This document shows, piece by piece, positions 8,216 through 16,960 of a stretch of DNA of 26,035 nt. This DNA is from Actinomycetes bacterium. GTDB lineage: Bacteria; Actinomycetota; Acidimicrobiia; Acidimicrobiales; Bog-793. Below the pieces are notes generated by a model that saw only the letters and a list, made by a program, of their open reading frames with translations, searched no databases and was not told the origin of the DNA. Made by a program: the position numbers and the translations under genes. Within the stretch, counting starts at the first letter, position 1, and each line of letters opens with the position of its first letter. The stretch spans positions 1 through 26,035 of the forward strand of contig JAJYGM010000078.1 of assembly GCA_021785095.1 (NCBI GenBank), written 5' to 3'.

Positions 8216-10909
8216 TCATCGACGGCGCGCGGAGGTCGACGCCTCGCGGGATACGCGCATGGATGATGGGTCCGCAGGGGATGTAGGTGACAACTCGCGG
8301 TATAGCTTGATCGTCGGCTCCTCGGGTTCCAAGTCGAGCTCGGCCAACCGGCCCTGAAGCAAGCGCCACGTCCTCACGAGAGCATCAGGCCGCCCGCGCT
8401 TGGCCTCGAGGCGCATGAGCCTCCTGTAGATCTCCTCCGCATAAGGGTCGATCTCACCCGCTTGCTCCAGTGCGGCGATAGCCGCGTCGAATTGCCCCAC
8501 GTCCGCCTGGAGTTCCGCGAGCCGCACACAGGCGTCAAGTGCCCTGCGGTGGAGATCCTCCCGAACCGGCTCAGCCCACAGGTAGTCGGCATCCTCGGCG
8601 AAGTCCCCTCGATAGATGCCGGTCGCCTCACTGAGCGCAGCCTTGGCGGCGTCAACGTCCTTGGATGCGGTCAGGGCTTCCGCGAGCGCGGACTGGAAGC
8701 GCCACAGGTCCGCATCGATGACATCAGCCTGGACCGCATAGTGATCGCCAGACTTGACCAACAGGTCGAGGCGCTGCCCACTTGCCTGACCGCGGAGGCG
8801 CGAACGCAGGTTGCCGAGGGCCGTCCAGAAGCGCTGCGGACCCTTGTCCAGAGGAACGTCGGGCCAGAGCGCCTCGATGGCGGCCTCCGCACTCGCTCCG
8901 TCCGGGCGGAGGAGATACCAGGCCAGCAGCTCGCGCGCCCCCCTCCGCAGGCCGGTGGCCACGGGCTCCCCCCACGCCTCGATGGTGTAGGGACCGAGCA
9001 GCCGGACCTGAATGGGGGCGTCGCTTCGATGAGGACGCTCCGCGGGCAGCCAGGGATCGGGGATTGGCGGCTCCACTCCGTCCGGCTGAGAGGGAGAACC
9101 GTCAGCCAGGGCTAGGGGAAGAGTCGGCGCGGGTGCTTCTGCGTCCACAGGCGGCTCGGACTGCGCTACCGCGATCGGGGCGAGAAGCTCGCTCGCTTCC
9201 TCCGAGCCAAGCTGATACAGGCGGGCTCCCTGAAGATGGGAGAGCTGAGGAGACGTCTTCACCACCTGGCCGTTTTCCTCTACTCCAATCCGGGCGTCCG
9301 CAGCGTTGCTCGCCCCGATCAGCAGCGCGCCGATGGACAGCCTCTGGCCGGCCGCCAGGATGGCCCGCAGGCGCCCCGTGAGATCGCCCGGATCGTCGTC
9401 CGCGACCAGGAGAAGGAAGGGAAGCGGGTCCGCAGGTTCCGCCGTCCGAGAGGCCGCCGCATCGGGGTAGTCGCCGAGGCGTCTGGCGCGGGCGATGACC
9501 TCGACCTCAAGCTCGTTGAGTGCGTCAGTGAGCCGCTCGACCGGGCGAAGCGCGGGAAGACGCGGGGCACCGGGCAAAAGCTCATCGGCGACGGAGCCGA
9601 CGAGGAGGACCTCGACACCGAAGGGGCCCGCCGCGGTGGCAAGGGCGGCGATCCAGGCGCGGGCAGCCGGTTCCGCCCCGGGCCCGCTGAGCACCACCCC
9701 CGGTTGGTCCGTCAGGCCAAGCCGCACGGTTTCGCTCTCCCGCGTGCCGGCATCAATCACCTCAGGCTCGAGGCGGTGGGACTCCGGTGGTCTGATGAAT
9801 CGGTTCACCGGTTCGCCTCCGCGTGAGGACGCCTCAACGCGGGGCGTCCGATCCGTGTCGTCGTCCGATCGAGTCGCCTGCAACAGCTGTCGGAGGGCGG
9901 GAGCGAGCGGGGCGGGCGGGGCGGACCTACCGGGCTCGGGTGCGGCCGGGCGGTAGTGCCTTCGCCGTCGCAGCCGGCCGGCGACGACCGCGGCGAGGAC
10001 GCCGGCCGCGAAGGACCCCGCCAGGTACGCACCGGAAGGAAGGTCGACGCCTGCGGGTGGTGAGGGAGCGGAGACGGGGCCCGCCGCGGAGGGCGCGACG
10101 CTCGGACGCGAGGAAGCGTCGCGCCGGCCCGAGGGCGTTGGTGCTGGCTTGGGGTGCCTCTGCGGGGCCGGTCGGGGGCCGGGCGGACGGACCGTCTTGG
10201 ATCCGGCGTGTGTGTCCGCCGACGCGGGGAGGCGCAAGACCCAACCCGGATAGATGAGGTTGGGGTCGTTCAGTGCCCGTCCGTCCGGTTGCGGACGTCC
10301 TTCGTTGAGCCGGTAGATCTCCCGCCACCGGAAGGGGTCGTCCAACTCGCGGGCGGCGATTCCCCAGAGCGTGTCGTGACGGACCACGACGTAGCGTCTG
10401 GCCGCAGCCACATCGACCCGTCCTAAGTGTCCCGGCGGACGGGCGGCGTGGCCGTCTCCGGCGGCTTCGTCGGTCCCGACGGCAGCCGGGCGGTTGTGGC
10501 CGGCAAGGGCCACCGACAGCGGCACCGAGCCCGCCTGCTGCGGCCGGGCCGATGTGGCGAGGATCGCGAGAACAACGGCCGCCACCAGATGGGCGGCGAG
10601 AGGCTGGACCAAACCGAGCAACGGAAGTCGCCGGGCGGCACGGCCGCGGATCACTGCCCCGGCCTCCGCCGCGACCGATGCGAGAAGCCCGAACCAAGCT
10701 AGCCAGCAGACACACGCCAGGATCTTGAACAGGACCTCGTCGGGAATCCCGTGCGCGGTCAACCCCGTGCGCAACTGTTCCAAGGTGGGAATGGCACTCG
10801 GGAGCGGCCAGCCGACGAACGTCCACAGCGCGAATGGAACCCCGACGAGGAGCGCGGTGAGGACGACGAGAGCGCCGAGGCCGCGCGTGAGAGCAGAGTG
10901 ACGACTCAT
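8216..10909 (-). CDS. Membrane protein with LysM domain and C-terminal BTAD (SARP-like) module
   Basis: An 897-residue protein; ATG 10909 overlaps the upstream stop (ATGA). Hydrophobic segments at about 11-34, 60-88 and 96-118 are followed by a LysM domain (172-228; VVRHDTLWGIA, then LNDPNLIYPGWVLRLP), a Pro-rich linker, a fourth membrane segment (293-310) ending in RLRRRR, a middle domain (about 395-585), and a winged-helix plus BTAD region (633-890; IQVRLLGPYTIEAWG, then a TPR-like part). Positive charges (RGRAARR after segment 2, RLRRRR after segment 4) put LysM outside and BTAD inside. The protein could therefore sense peptidoglycan and act on DNA or partner proteins from the membrane. 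BTAD proteins with LysM are common beside actinobacterial tad clusters. Direct DNA binding is not shown; BTAD may serve only for protein contacts. Confidence 0.85.
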   Translation of the reverse strand: MSRHSALTRGLGALVVLTALLVGVPFALWTFVGWPLPSAIPTLEQLRTGLTAHGIPDEVLFKILACVCWLAWFGLLASVAAEAGAVIRGRAARRLPLLGLVQPLAAHLVAAVVLAILATSARPQQAGSVPLSVALAGHNRPAAVGTDEAAGDGHAARPPGHLGRVDVAAARRYVVVRHDTLWGIAARELDDPFRWREIYRLNEGRPQPDGRALNDPNLIYPGWVLRLPASADTHAGSKTVRPPGPRPAPQRHPKPAPTPSGRRDASSRPSVAPSAAGPVSAPSPPAGVDLPSGAYLAGSFAAGVLAAVVAGRLRRRRHYRPAAPEPGRSAPPAPLAPALRQLLQATRSDDDTDRTPRVEASSRGGEPVNRFIRPPESHRLEPEVIDAGTRESETVRLGLTDQPGVVLSGPGAEPAARAWIAALATAAGPFGVEVLLVGSVADELLPGAPRLPALRPVERLTDALNELEVEVIARARRLGDYPDAAASRTAEPADPLPFLLLVADDDPGDLTGRLRAILAAGQRLSIGALLIGASNAADARIGVEENGQVVKTSPQLSHLQGARLYQLGSEEASELLAPIAVAQSEPPVDAEAPAPTLPLALADGSPSQPDGVEPPIPDPWLPAERPHRSDAPIQVRLLGPYTIEAWGEPVATGLRRGARELLAWYLLRPDGASAEAAIEALWPDVPLDKGPQRFWTALGNLRSRLRGQASGQRLDLLVKSGDHYAVQADVIDADLWRFQSALAEALTASKDVDAAKAALSEATGIYRGDFAEDADYLWAEPVREDLHRRALDACVRLAELQADVGQFDAAIAALEQAGEIDPYAEEIYRRLMRLEAKRGRPDALVRTWRLLQGRLAELDLEPEEPTIKLYRELSPTSPADPSSMRVSREASTSARRR

Positions 10910-11343
10910 GTTCCTGATCCCGTCACTCCGCGCACCGCCGTTGCCGCACCCGAGCCGGTGACCGTCAGGGAGTGAATGCCGACCAACCCCAGGATCTGCA
11001 TCGGTTGGGTGATGCTCACGGTGACCGTGACCTGGTCCCCGGTCACCCGAACCCGGCCGCTGTCGCCGGTCGCGGCCAGGTAGGCTCGCGCTGCTGCGGT
11101 CGCACGCGCCGGGTCAAGGACCACGGTGTTCGATGTCCGGTACGCCCGAAGGTCGAGCGATTGGGCGCCCGCCCGAGCCGCGGCCTGAGCCTCGTCGATG
11201 GCCCGCACCTTAGCCGCCAGCGACAGCCCCCCATCGATGACAAGCCCGGCCATCAAGAGCAGCGCCGCGACGAATACCACGACGAACGCGGTGACCTGGC
11301 CGGACTCCTCGCGCGATCCCGCCGCGATCGCCTGGGGGTTCAT
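10906..11343 (-). CDS. TadG-like pilus assembly protein
   Basis: 145 residues. A short basic/polar N-terminus (EESGQ) precedes one hydrophobic helix (about residues 17-38, VTAFVVVFVAALLLMAGLVIDGG), the hallmark of TadG/Tad-domain proteins ('GQ-x-A' followed by a membrane anchor ending in DGG). The rest is a small extracytoplasmic domain with many Thr and Val residues. It overlaps both neighbours by 4 bp (ATGA), so it is translationally coupled to the TadE-like gene upstream and the LysM-BTAD gene downstream. Likely a minor, membrane-anchored component of the Flp pilus. Proteobacterial TadG is much longer; short versions like this are usual in actinobacteria. Confidence 0.8.
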   Translation of the reverse strand: MNPQAIAAGSREESGQVTAFVVVFVAALLLMAGLVIDGGLSLAAKVRAIDEAQAAARAGAQSLDLRAYRTSNTVVLDPARATAAARAYLAATGDSGRVRVTGDQVTVTVSITQPMQILGLVGIHSLTVTGSGAATAVRGVTGSGT

Positions 11344-11762
11344 GGCACTCCCCGATAGACGTCGATCGGGCTGGTCGCCGATGCCTGCACCGTCTCCTCG
11401 CCCGGAAGCGGGAGCGGGGCCAGGTCAGTGAGAGACACGGTGCACGTGATGCTGGCGGTCACCTGACCTCCGGGGCGGAAGGCCGATGTGTCGACCGTGA
11501 TGGCCACCGGCTGACAGGTCAGGCGGTGGCCGGCCAGGCTCGCCATGGCCGTGCGGTGCGCGGCCGCGCTCGCGGTCCCGGGGTCGCGTGCGATCGAGGC
11601 GGCTCGGGCTGCCTGGCTGGCCGCGTCGTTGACCTCGAGCCGGGCGTCCGCGAGCCGTCCGAACCCGACCACCATCAACATGAACAACAGCAGCAGCGGT
11701 GTCACCAGGGCCAGCTCGATGGCAGCCCCGCCCTCCTCTCCGTGACATCGCGAACGAATCAC
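11340..11762 (-). CDS. TadE-like pseudopilin (second of two)
   Basis: 140 residues. After a short charged leader the sequence reads EEGGAAIELALVTPLLLLF (residues 9-27), the TadE signature: a prepilin-type Gly, then a helix with Glu near its start. The periplasm-side remainder has two cysteines, in RLTCQPV and SITCTVS, that may form a disulfide. ATGA overlaps join it to the genes on both sides. TadE-like pseudopilins are processed by a prepilin peptidase and incorporated at low level, or act in assembly. No prepilin peptidase gene is present in this cluster. Confidence 0.85.
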   Translation of the reverse strand: MIRSRCHGEEGGAAIELALVTPLLLLFMLMVVGFGRLADARLEVNDAASQAARAASIARDPGTASAAAHRTAMASLAGHRLTCQPVAITVDTSAFRPGGQVTASITCTVSLTDLAPLPLPGEETVQASATSPIDVYRGVP

Positions 11763-12181
11763 GGGCCCGCCCCCGGAGGTCGGAACCGCTCGACCGGACC
11801 GCTGGCGATCGCGTGCACCGGCAGGTGCAGGAACGGCACGACGGCTTCGGCCTCCCCGGTCACCGTCACCGTGGTCACGTTCGCCCCTCTCGCCACTTGA
11901 ACCGTGGGATGCACCAGCACGCTGTGGCTAAGCTGGTCGAGCACGAGGCCTACCTCGTTTTGTCCGCTCCCGGCGGTTCCGCCCTGGACTCGCGCAGTAG
12001 CCAGTCCTTCGGATGCGGCGGCCTGGGCCACGTGGATGGAGTCCTGCCAGATCGCGAACTGAATGACCAGAAGTACGAGCAGCAACAGGAGCGGCGTGGC
12101 GATCACGAGTTCCGCCGTGGCGCTGCCGCGCTCGTTTGCGGGCCACGCTCGCTTCCCGGATCGGCTGTGCGAGAGTCGCAT
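11759..12181 (-). CDS. TadE-like pseudopilin (first of two)
   Basis: 140 residues from ATG 12181, one base after the stop of the pilin gene (12183-12185). An in-frame extension to 12334 exists, but its Arg/Ser/Pro-rich translation is the shadow of the pilin gene in another frame, so I reject it. The N-terminus has NERGSATAELVIATPLLLLLV (about residues 17-37): a prepilin-like Gly, an A-E pair and a long hydrophobic helix, as in TadE. No cysteines are visible in the mature part, unlike the neighbouring TadE-like protein, so the two are probably distinct minor pilins. Coupled by a 4-bp overlap to the next gene. Confidence 0.83.
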   Translation of the reverse strand: MRLSHSRSGKRAWPANERGSATAELVIATPLLLLLVLLVIQFAIWQDSIHVAQAAASEGLATARVQGGTAGSGQNEVGLVLDQLSHSVLVHPTVQVARGANVTTVTVTGEAEAVVPFLHLPVHAIASGPVERFRPPGAGP

Positions 12182-12182
12182 G

Positions 12183-12377
12183 TCAGCCGGTGTTGATCGA
12201 CTTCGCCTTCGCGATGACCTTGGCCGCGATGATCCCGACGGCGATGATCGCCATGGCCACCAGGAGGGCGATGACGACGACCGCCTCGGTCGAGTAGCCG
12301 GCCTCGTCTGTTCGCAGGGCGGCGAGCCGGACACGCAGCAGGCCGATGACCGCCCGGATCCACATCAGCTCCGGCAT
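12183..12377 (-). CDS. Small Flp-type pilin-like protein
   Basis: 64 residues. A basic N-terminal part precedes DEAG (residues 24-27), then YSTEAVVVIALLVAMAII, a single long hydrophobic helix with Glu31 near its start, and a short KAKSINTG tail. This size and layout fit a type IVb (Flp) prepilin cleaved after Gly27, which makes it the likely major structural subunit. Glu is at +4 of the predicted mature protein rather than the usual +5, so the exact cleavage site is uncertain. It has the best ribosome binding site in the cluster (12386-12395), which fits a protein needed in large amounts. It is set off from tadC by a 36-bp gap. Confidence 0.8.
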   Translation of the reverse strand: MPELMWIRAVIGLLRVRLAALRTDEAGYSTEAVVVIALLVAMAIIAVGIIAAKVIAKAKSINTG

Positions 12378-12385
12378 ACGGCGAG

Positions 12386-12395
12386 CACCTCCTTT
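12386..12395 (-). promoter_or_regulatory. Near-perfect Shine-Dalgarno of the pilin gene
   Basis: On the - strand the sequence AAAGGAGGTG ends 8 bases before the pilin ATG. This is essentially a full anti-16S match. The neighbouring tad genes overlap their upstream genes and rely on coupling, so this site marks the pilin as the highly translated member. Confidence 0.75.
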
Positions 12396-12413
12396 CTCCG
12401 TTCGTTCGTCCTG

Positions 12414-13310
12414 TCAGAGACCCTCGAGGACGTGAGCGATCGCCGGGTATCCGACGAAGATCAGGAACCCGGCGAACAGCAAGACCACGGGCAGGCTCAT
12501 CCGCTCCGTGGCCGCCTGAGCGGCTGTTTCGGATTCCGCGAGTTGGTGACTTCGAAGCGAGGCGGCTTTTGCCGCGAGCGAGGCTCGCACCTTGGCCCCT
12601 TCGGTGCCCGCGAGCGCGGCGCTCGCCGCCAGCTCCCCGAGCTCGTCGATCCCGAGCTCTTCCCCAAGACGACCCAGGCTCACCCAGGGCGGCTCGCGAG
12701 TGACCCTGGCATCGCCCAGCGATTGGCGGATGCGGAGGAACGCCCAGCCCGACCCCGTGTCCGAGGCATCGGCCAGCGCGCCCTCCACTCCGGCGCCGCC
12801 GGCCAGGGCGATCACGACGAGATCCAGGAACGCGGCCAGGGCGTGACGGAAGTCGGCTCGCCGACGTTCCGCCTCGGCGTGCACTCCGAGGTCGGGCGTG
12901 AAGAAGCCGATCGCAGCGAGCACGATCGCAGTCCAGGCGGGTGCCCACCAGCCTGCTCGCACTCCCCCAAGCGCCAGGACCGCGGCCGCCCCGGGCGCGA
13001 GCACCAGACCCAACAGTCCGAGCGCGACTTTCTCGGCGGCGTGGACCTCAGGGGGCCGGTCAATGACTCTGAGATCCCTGGAGATCCGCTGCCCCACCAG
13101 CGCGACGCCACCCATGGCTCCGACGATCGGGCGACCGGCTCGGGCCGCCAGGCCGGCGGCATCCGACCCCATCGAAACGGAGCTGGCCTGCGCAGGGCGC
13201 CGAAGCGCATCGAGCGCCTGGGCCAATGAAGGTCTGGGCGGGGCGAGCCCCCTGGCCAGCGCCCAGAGGCCTGCCCCGACCCCGGCGCCGCACAGCAGGG
13301 CAAAGCTCAC
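12414..13310 (-). CDS. tadC: TadC-like inner-membrane platform protein
   Basis: 298 residues, GTG start at 13310 overlapping the tadB stop (GTGA). Hydrophobic segments lie near the N-terminus, at about 95-115 and 122-138, and at the extreme C-terminus (VVLLFAGFLIFVGYPAI). The region between, with FRHALAAFLDLVVIALAGGAGVEGAL, is the T2SF (GspF-like) helical domain, and AAQAATERMSLPVVLLF is typical of TadC. It pairs with TadB to form the membrane platform engaged by the TadA motor. Length and order (tadA-tadB-tadC) match actinobacterial clusters. Confidence 0.87.
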   Translation of the reverse strand: MSFALLCGAGVGAGLWALARGLAPPRPSLAQALDALRRPAQASSVSMGSDAAGLAARAGRPIVGAMGGVALVGQRISRDLRVIDRPPEVHAAEKVALGLLGLVLAPGAAAVLALGGVRAGWWAPAWTAIVLAAIGFFTPDLGVHAEAERRRADFRHALAAFLDLVVIALAGGAGVEGALADASDTGSGWAFLRIRQSLGDARVTREPPWVSLGRLGEELGIDELGELAASAALAGTEGAKVRASLAAKAASLRSHQLAESETAAQAATERMSLPVVLLFAGFLIFVGYPAIAHVLEGL

Positions 13311-14167
13311 ACGCCCACCTCCCGGGCTGTTCTCTCCGGGTCTAGAAACCGGTCGCGTTCGGCGGGCTGGGCCAGCCTCGCGAGCCAGGCGAAGGCAGCG
13401 GCGAAGCAGGCTCCGACGAGCGCCAAGACGAGCTCACCGGCGGCTGAGTCGTACGGCGCCAGGTACGAGCGATTCAGCAGCACCATGGCGGCCGCCATGA
13501 ACACGGTGGCGCCGACCACCACGCGCACCGACGTCCTGGTCCGAGCGCGACCTGCCTCCACCCGGAGCCGCATGTTCACCTGCTCCCGGGCGGCCTGCGC
13601 GAGGCTGCCCAGCAAGGGGCCGAGCTGGCGGGCCTCGTGCTGAGCGGCCAGCAGGAGGGCTGCCACCACGAGGTCCGCGGTGGGATCGGAGAGGTCGGAC
13701 GCGAATGCCTGAAGCGCCGGAACGAGGCGATCGCTGGAAAGCCGGGCGGCCAGGGCGGCGACCTCGGGGCGGATTGGCGCGGGAGCGACCGGGGCGGTCG
13801 CGAGGATCGCCTGCTCCAACCCAGCCGCTCCGGCGAGCGTGTCCCTCAGCATCTCGGTCCAGGCAGCCACGGCCTCGATCCGGGTGACTGAATGAGCCCG
13901 CGATCGACTCCCGCCGAGGAGTTGCGGAAGGGTCCACGCGCCAGCGGCAGCAAGGAGCGCTCCGATCGGCCAACCGGTCAGGGCCCCTACGGCGATCCCC
14001 ACGCCGACGGCACCGGCAAGACGAGGCAGCAGTCGCTGCACAGACCCTCGCACGCGGCCATGGAGGTAGGCGGGAATAGTCGCTCCCCTCATCCCGGCGA
14101 TGATCGCCACCAAACCGAAGCCGACCCCGGCCCCGCACGCGGCGGCAAGCGCGGTCAATCCCACCAC
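13307..14167 (-). CDS. tadB: TadB-like inner-membrane platform protein
   Basis: 286 residues with a GTG start at 14167; a second GTG directly follows, and either overlaps the tadA stop by 10-13 bp. Paired N-terminal hydrophobic segments, a second membrane region (about 50-85), a soluble T2SF helical domain (WTEMLRDTLAGAAGLEQAI at about 106-124) and two C-terminal membrane segments give the GspF-family topology. The order after tadA and before tadC identifies it as TadB. Symbol by position and fold class only. Confidence 0.85.
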   Translation of the reverse strand: MVGLTALAAACGAGVGFGLVAIIAGMRGATIPAYLHGRVRGSVQRLLPRLAGAVGVGIAVGALTGWPIGALLAAAGAWTLPQLLGGSRSRAHSVTRIEAVAAWTEMLRDTLAGAAGLEQAILATAPVAPAPIRPEVAALAARLSSDRLVPALQAFASDLSDPTADLVVAALLLAAQHEARQLGPLLGSLAQAAREQVNMRLRVEAGRARTRTSVRVVVGATVFMAAAMVLLNRSYLAPYDSAAGELVLALVGACFAAAFAWLARLAQPAERDRFLDPERTAREVGV

Positions 14168-15462
14168 CCGCCCGGCCGGTCCATGATCTCCGGATCGAAG
14201 CCTGCTTCTGCGAGCTGATCGAGCGTTTCCGAGCGCAAGGGAACCCCGGGAACGGCGCGGCCGTTCCCGTCGGAGCGGAACACCTCATTGGAGACCACCA
14301 GCGGACCGTCGGCGTCGATCACCTCACGGACGCTGGCCACGACTCGCCGCGAACGCGCATCCAGCGCCAGGTACACCACGAAGTCGACCGCGCCCGCCAC
14401 CATCAGGTTCGTCGCCTCGAGCGGCAGCCTCTCCGGGGCCTGGATGGCATAGGTGGCGAGCTTGGCGAAGGCGCCGCGGGAAGAGCTCGCGTGCAGCGTG
14501 GCCATGGACCCGTCATTGCCCTGGCTCATGGCGTTACACATCGGGACCACCTCGGGACCGCGGATCTCGCCGACCACCACGCGGTCGGGACTCATGCGGA
14601 GCGCCCACCGCACCAGCTCGGCCTGGGTCACCTCGCCCTCGCCCTCGACGTTGGGCTCGCGCGCCTGCATGGCCACGACGTCGGGATGGGTCTCGGGGTC
14701 GCGGTCAAGGCCGAGCTCCAGGGAGTCCTCGATCGTGATGAGCCGCTCGTCGGCAGGGATATCGGCCGCCAGCGCCCGGAGCATGGTGGTCTTTCCGATC
14801 CCCGTGCCGCCACAGATGATGAGGTTCTTCCTCGCCAGCACGCAGCCCCGGAGGAACTCCCGCAGAGCCACGTCGAGCATCCCGAGGGCGATCAGGTCAT
14901 CGGGAGTGACCTTCAGGAAGCGGTGGCGGCGGATGGAGACGCAGGGACGCCCGGTGACGGCCATCACGGCGAAGAGCCGGCTCCCGTCCGGGAGCTGCAG
15001 CGACAGCCGAGGAACACCCAGGTCGAACCGGCGCTCGCTCACCCCCACCCGCGCGGCCGCCGTCCGAAGGAGGTCCACGAGGGCCGCATCGGATGACGCG
15101 ACCGGATCGACCCGCTCGCTGCGTCCGTCGGCGAAGCGCACCCAGACCGTGTCCGCCCCGTTGGCGTTGATGTTCTCAATCTCAGGGTCGTCCAGCAGGG
15201 GCTGGAATCCGGCCAGTCCGAACAGAGCGTCGTACACCGCCCGGGCCAGGGCATCCTCCTCGTCGGAGTCGAGAACCGAGTTGCCGGCCGCGAGCGCGGT
15301 CTCCGCCTCCGCCTGCATGGCTTCGGCGATGAGTGCGTGGCCGAGAGCCGCTCGATCCGGCTCGGTGAGGGTCGGGCCGCCCGTCGTTTGGTCCTCTCGC
15401 GCGCGGGCGGCGAGGCCGGCCGCCACCTGCGCCCGGATCCTCTCGACACGAGAGTCGGTCAT
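14155..15462 (-). CDS. tadA: TadA/CpaF-type secretion ATPase
   Basis: 435 residues from ATG 15462, which overlaps the upstream stop (ATGA). A longer frame to 15639 exists but its extra part is the shadow of the TadZ-like gene. Features: a CpaF N-terminal region with ENINANGADTVWVRFADG (about 96-113), Walker A GGTGIGKTT at 218-226, an Asp box (ITIEDSLEL, 242-250), Walker B-like RVVVGEIRG at 294-302, and a His box (GNDGSMATLHA, 315-325). These are the full motif set of a hexameric type II/IV secretion ATPase. It powers Flp pilus assembly from the cytoplasm by turning TadB/TadC. Confidence 0.95.
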   Translation of the reverse strand: MTDSRVERIRAQVAAGLAARAREDQTTGGPTLTEPDRAALGHALIAEAMQAEAETALAAGNSVLDSDEEDALARAVYDALFGLAGFQPLLDDPEIENINANGADTVWVRFADGRSERVDPVASSDAALVDLLRTAAARVGVSERRFDLGVPRLSLQLPDGSRLFAVMAVTGRPCVSIRRHRFLKVTPDDLIALGMLDVALREFLRGCVLARKNLIICGGTGIGKTTMLRALAADIPADERLITIEDSLELGLDRDPETHPDVVAMQAREPNVEGEGEVTQAELVRWALRMSPDRVVVGEIRGPEVVPMCNAMSQGNDGSMATLHASSSRGAFAKLATYAIQAPERLPLEATNLMVAGAVDFVVYLALDARSRRVVASVREVIDADGPLVVSNEVFRSDGNGRAVPGVPLRSETLDQLAEAGFDPEIMDRPGGWWD

Positions 15463-16250
15463 CGCGCCGCCTCGAGCGCAGGCGTCACTCGCTTCTGGGC
15501 TTCCGCTGCCGCCCCGCCATCCTGTCTCCCCGGTCTCGCGGCGAGCCGGCTTGCTAGATCCTCGGCAAGAGATCGAGCCGCGCGAAGCAGAGAGCTGCGT
15601 GCCTGGGCTCGCGGCGAACTGGACCCCGCACCCGAGCAAACCGCGGCGCCCTCGGGGTCGGTCGGCAGGTGCCCCAGGACAGCGATGCCCAGCGTGTCGG
15701 TGACCTCCTTGGCCGGGTACGGGCCCGATCCAGCGAGTACCAGCGCCGTGTCGCGCGCTCCGGACCGCACGGAGTCGATCCGGGCGGCCAGCTGAGCCAG
15801 GTCGGCCAGCGCCGGGCGCACCAGCAGGATCAAGAAGTCCGCTTCCCTAAGCAGCGGGTGGGAGGACTCGGTCAGCTCCAGTCGCCCGCAGTCGGCCAGC
15901 ACGTCGGCATCACCGAATCGTTCGAACCCAAGCGGAGCCCGCGACCCGAGCAAACGGAGAGCGCCACCCGCTTGCCCCGCTCCGGCGGGGCCCACCAGGA
16001 CGGGAATCCCGCCGGGGATCTCCTGAGTGTGGCGCAGCAGCTCTTCTGTGGCCGGCGCCCGGCGCGAGGCAGCAGCCCAGCTCATCAGGCCCGGCTCTTC
16101 GGCCAGACCGAAGCGCGCCGCCAGGTCGCCGCCGGCAGGATCGACCTCGGCCACCACGGCCCGGTCCCCTGGCCACGTTGCCGCGAGGGCCACGGCGGCT
16201 GTGGTGACGCCGGGTGAGCCCTTCACCGACGCGAGGGCCAGGAGGCTCAA
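15459..16250 (-). CDS. MinD/ParA-like ATPase (TadZ/CpaE-like)
   Basis: 263 residues with a TTG start at 16250, supported by GGAGGTGG just upstream and a 4-bp TTGA overlap with the preceding stop. The N-terminus has KGSPGVTTAAVALAA, a deviant Walker A (KGxxGVTT) of the SIMIBI class, then EVDPAGGDLAARFGL, typical of MinD/CpaE-like proteins. There is no receiver domain before the ATPase, unlike proteobacterial CpaE. A flexible Ala/Ser/Arg-rich tail ends the protein. In Tad systems this protein marks the cell position where the machine assembles; placement directly before tadA fits. Confidence 0.85.
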   Translation of the reverse strand: MSLLALASVKGSPGVTTAAVALAATWPGDRAVVAEVDPAGGDLAARFGLAEEPGLMSWAAASRRAPATEELLRHTQEIPGGIPVLVGPAGAGQAGGALRLLGSRAPLGFERFGDADVLADCGRLELTESSHPLLREADFLILLVRPALADLAQLAARIDSVRSGARDTALVLAGSGPYPAKEVTDTLGIAVLGHLPTDPEGAAVCSGAGSSSPRAQARSSLLRAARSLAEDLASRLAARPGRQDGGAAAEAQKRVTPALEAAR

Positions 16251-16951
16251 GGTCCACCTCCCTGCGCCGAAACCAGCACCAGGCTGACGTCACCGCTGCC
16301 GCCGGCCGCCGCCACCGACGGGGCATCCGCCTCGGACACCTGGAGCGAAACGACGGTCGCAGCCGAGCTGTTCGCGGGCGCGACCTGGATCCCGACGACC
16401 GTAGCCGTCATGGTGGGCGCGGTTCCAATGGATGAGGTGGCGCCCGTGCCGGCGCTGGCCGCCGTCACGATGAGCACCGTGTCGCCCGGCGAGAGTTCCG
16501 GCGGATACTGTCCGGCCTTGAGGGCGACCCCGACAACGGCCGATCCGGCGGGAGGAACCCTGCCGGTGCCGAGTTCGGTTTCTGTGAGCAGCGTCCCGGC
16601 GGCCAGAGGCAGGGCTACGGGGCGGCCGAGCACGCTGGGCTCTGACGACGCCGGTATCAGTGCGAGATTCGAGTCAGTCGCCACGTTGACGATCGAGAGA
16701 TCGCCGGACTGCAGCACGTGGCCGGCCGTGACGCTTCGCGCCAGCGCCAGCACGGGTTGGCGGCCGCTGAGGCGCACGGATGCCATGGCGAACGCCAGAG
16801 CGCAGCCGGCGACGAGCAGGACCCCCAGCAGCAACCAGGGCAGACTCCGGCGACCGGAACGTGCGGGAAGACGGGTCGTCCGGTGCTCGCGTGCCCGCGC
16901 GTCCCCATCCGGGGAGCGGGTCGCCTGCTCCGTCGCGCCACGTAACCGCAT
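16247..16951 (-). CDS. SAF-domain protein, CpaB/RcpC-like
   Basis: 234 residues. A basic cytoplasmic N-terminus (about 36 residues) and one membrane helix (SLPWLLLGVLLVAGCALAFAM) precede a SAF domain (about 70-150: ALARSVTAGHVLQSGDLS, then GRPVALPLAAGTLLTETEL). This is the CpaB/FlgA-type fold found in Tad clusters, where it lies outside the membrane and in diderms helps the secretin. No secretin is present here, as expected in a monoderm, so it may stabilise the pilus channel through the cell wall (inference). It is linked to the ATPase gene by a 4-bp overlap. Confidence 0.82.
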   Translation of the reverse strand: MRLRGATEQATRSPDGDARAREHRTTRLPARSGRRSLPWLLLGVLLVAGCALAFAMASVRLSGRQPVLALARSVTAGHVLQSGDLSIVNVATDSNLALIPASSEPSVLGRPVALPLAAGTLLTETELGTGRVPPAGSAVVGVALKAGQYPPELSPGDTVLIVTAASAGTGATSSIGTAPTMTATVVGIQVAPANSSAATVVSLQVSEADAPSVAAAGGSGDVSLVLVSAQGGGP

Positions 16952-16960
16952 GGACTCTCC

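Noticed and set aside
12182..12334. N-terminal extension of the first TadE-like protein
   Set aside because: The extra residues are the pilin gene read in another frame; ATG 12181 follows the pilin stop directly.
12063..13229. 388-codon + strand frame opposite the pilin and tadC
   Set aside because: Composition (Asp/Arg/Gly/His-rich) is that of an antisense shadow; the - strand has coupled tad genes.
14453..15703. 416-codon + strand frame opposite tadA
   Set aside because: Ser/Arg/Ala-rich shadow of the TadA ATPase, whose motif set is complete on the other strand.
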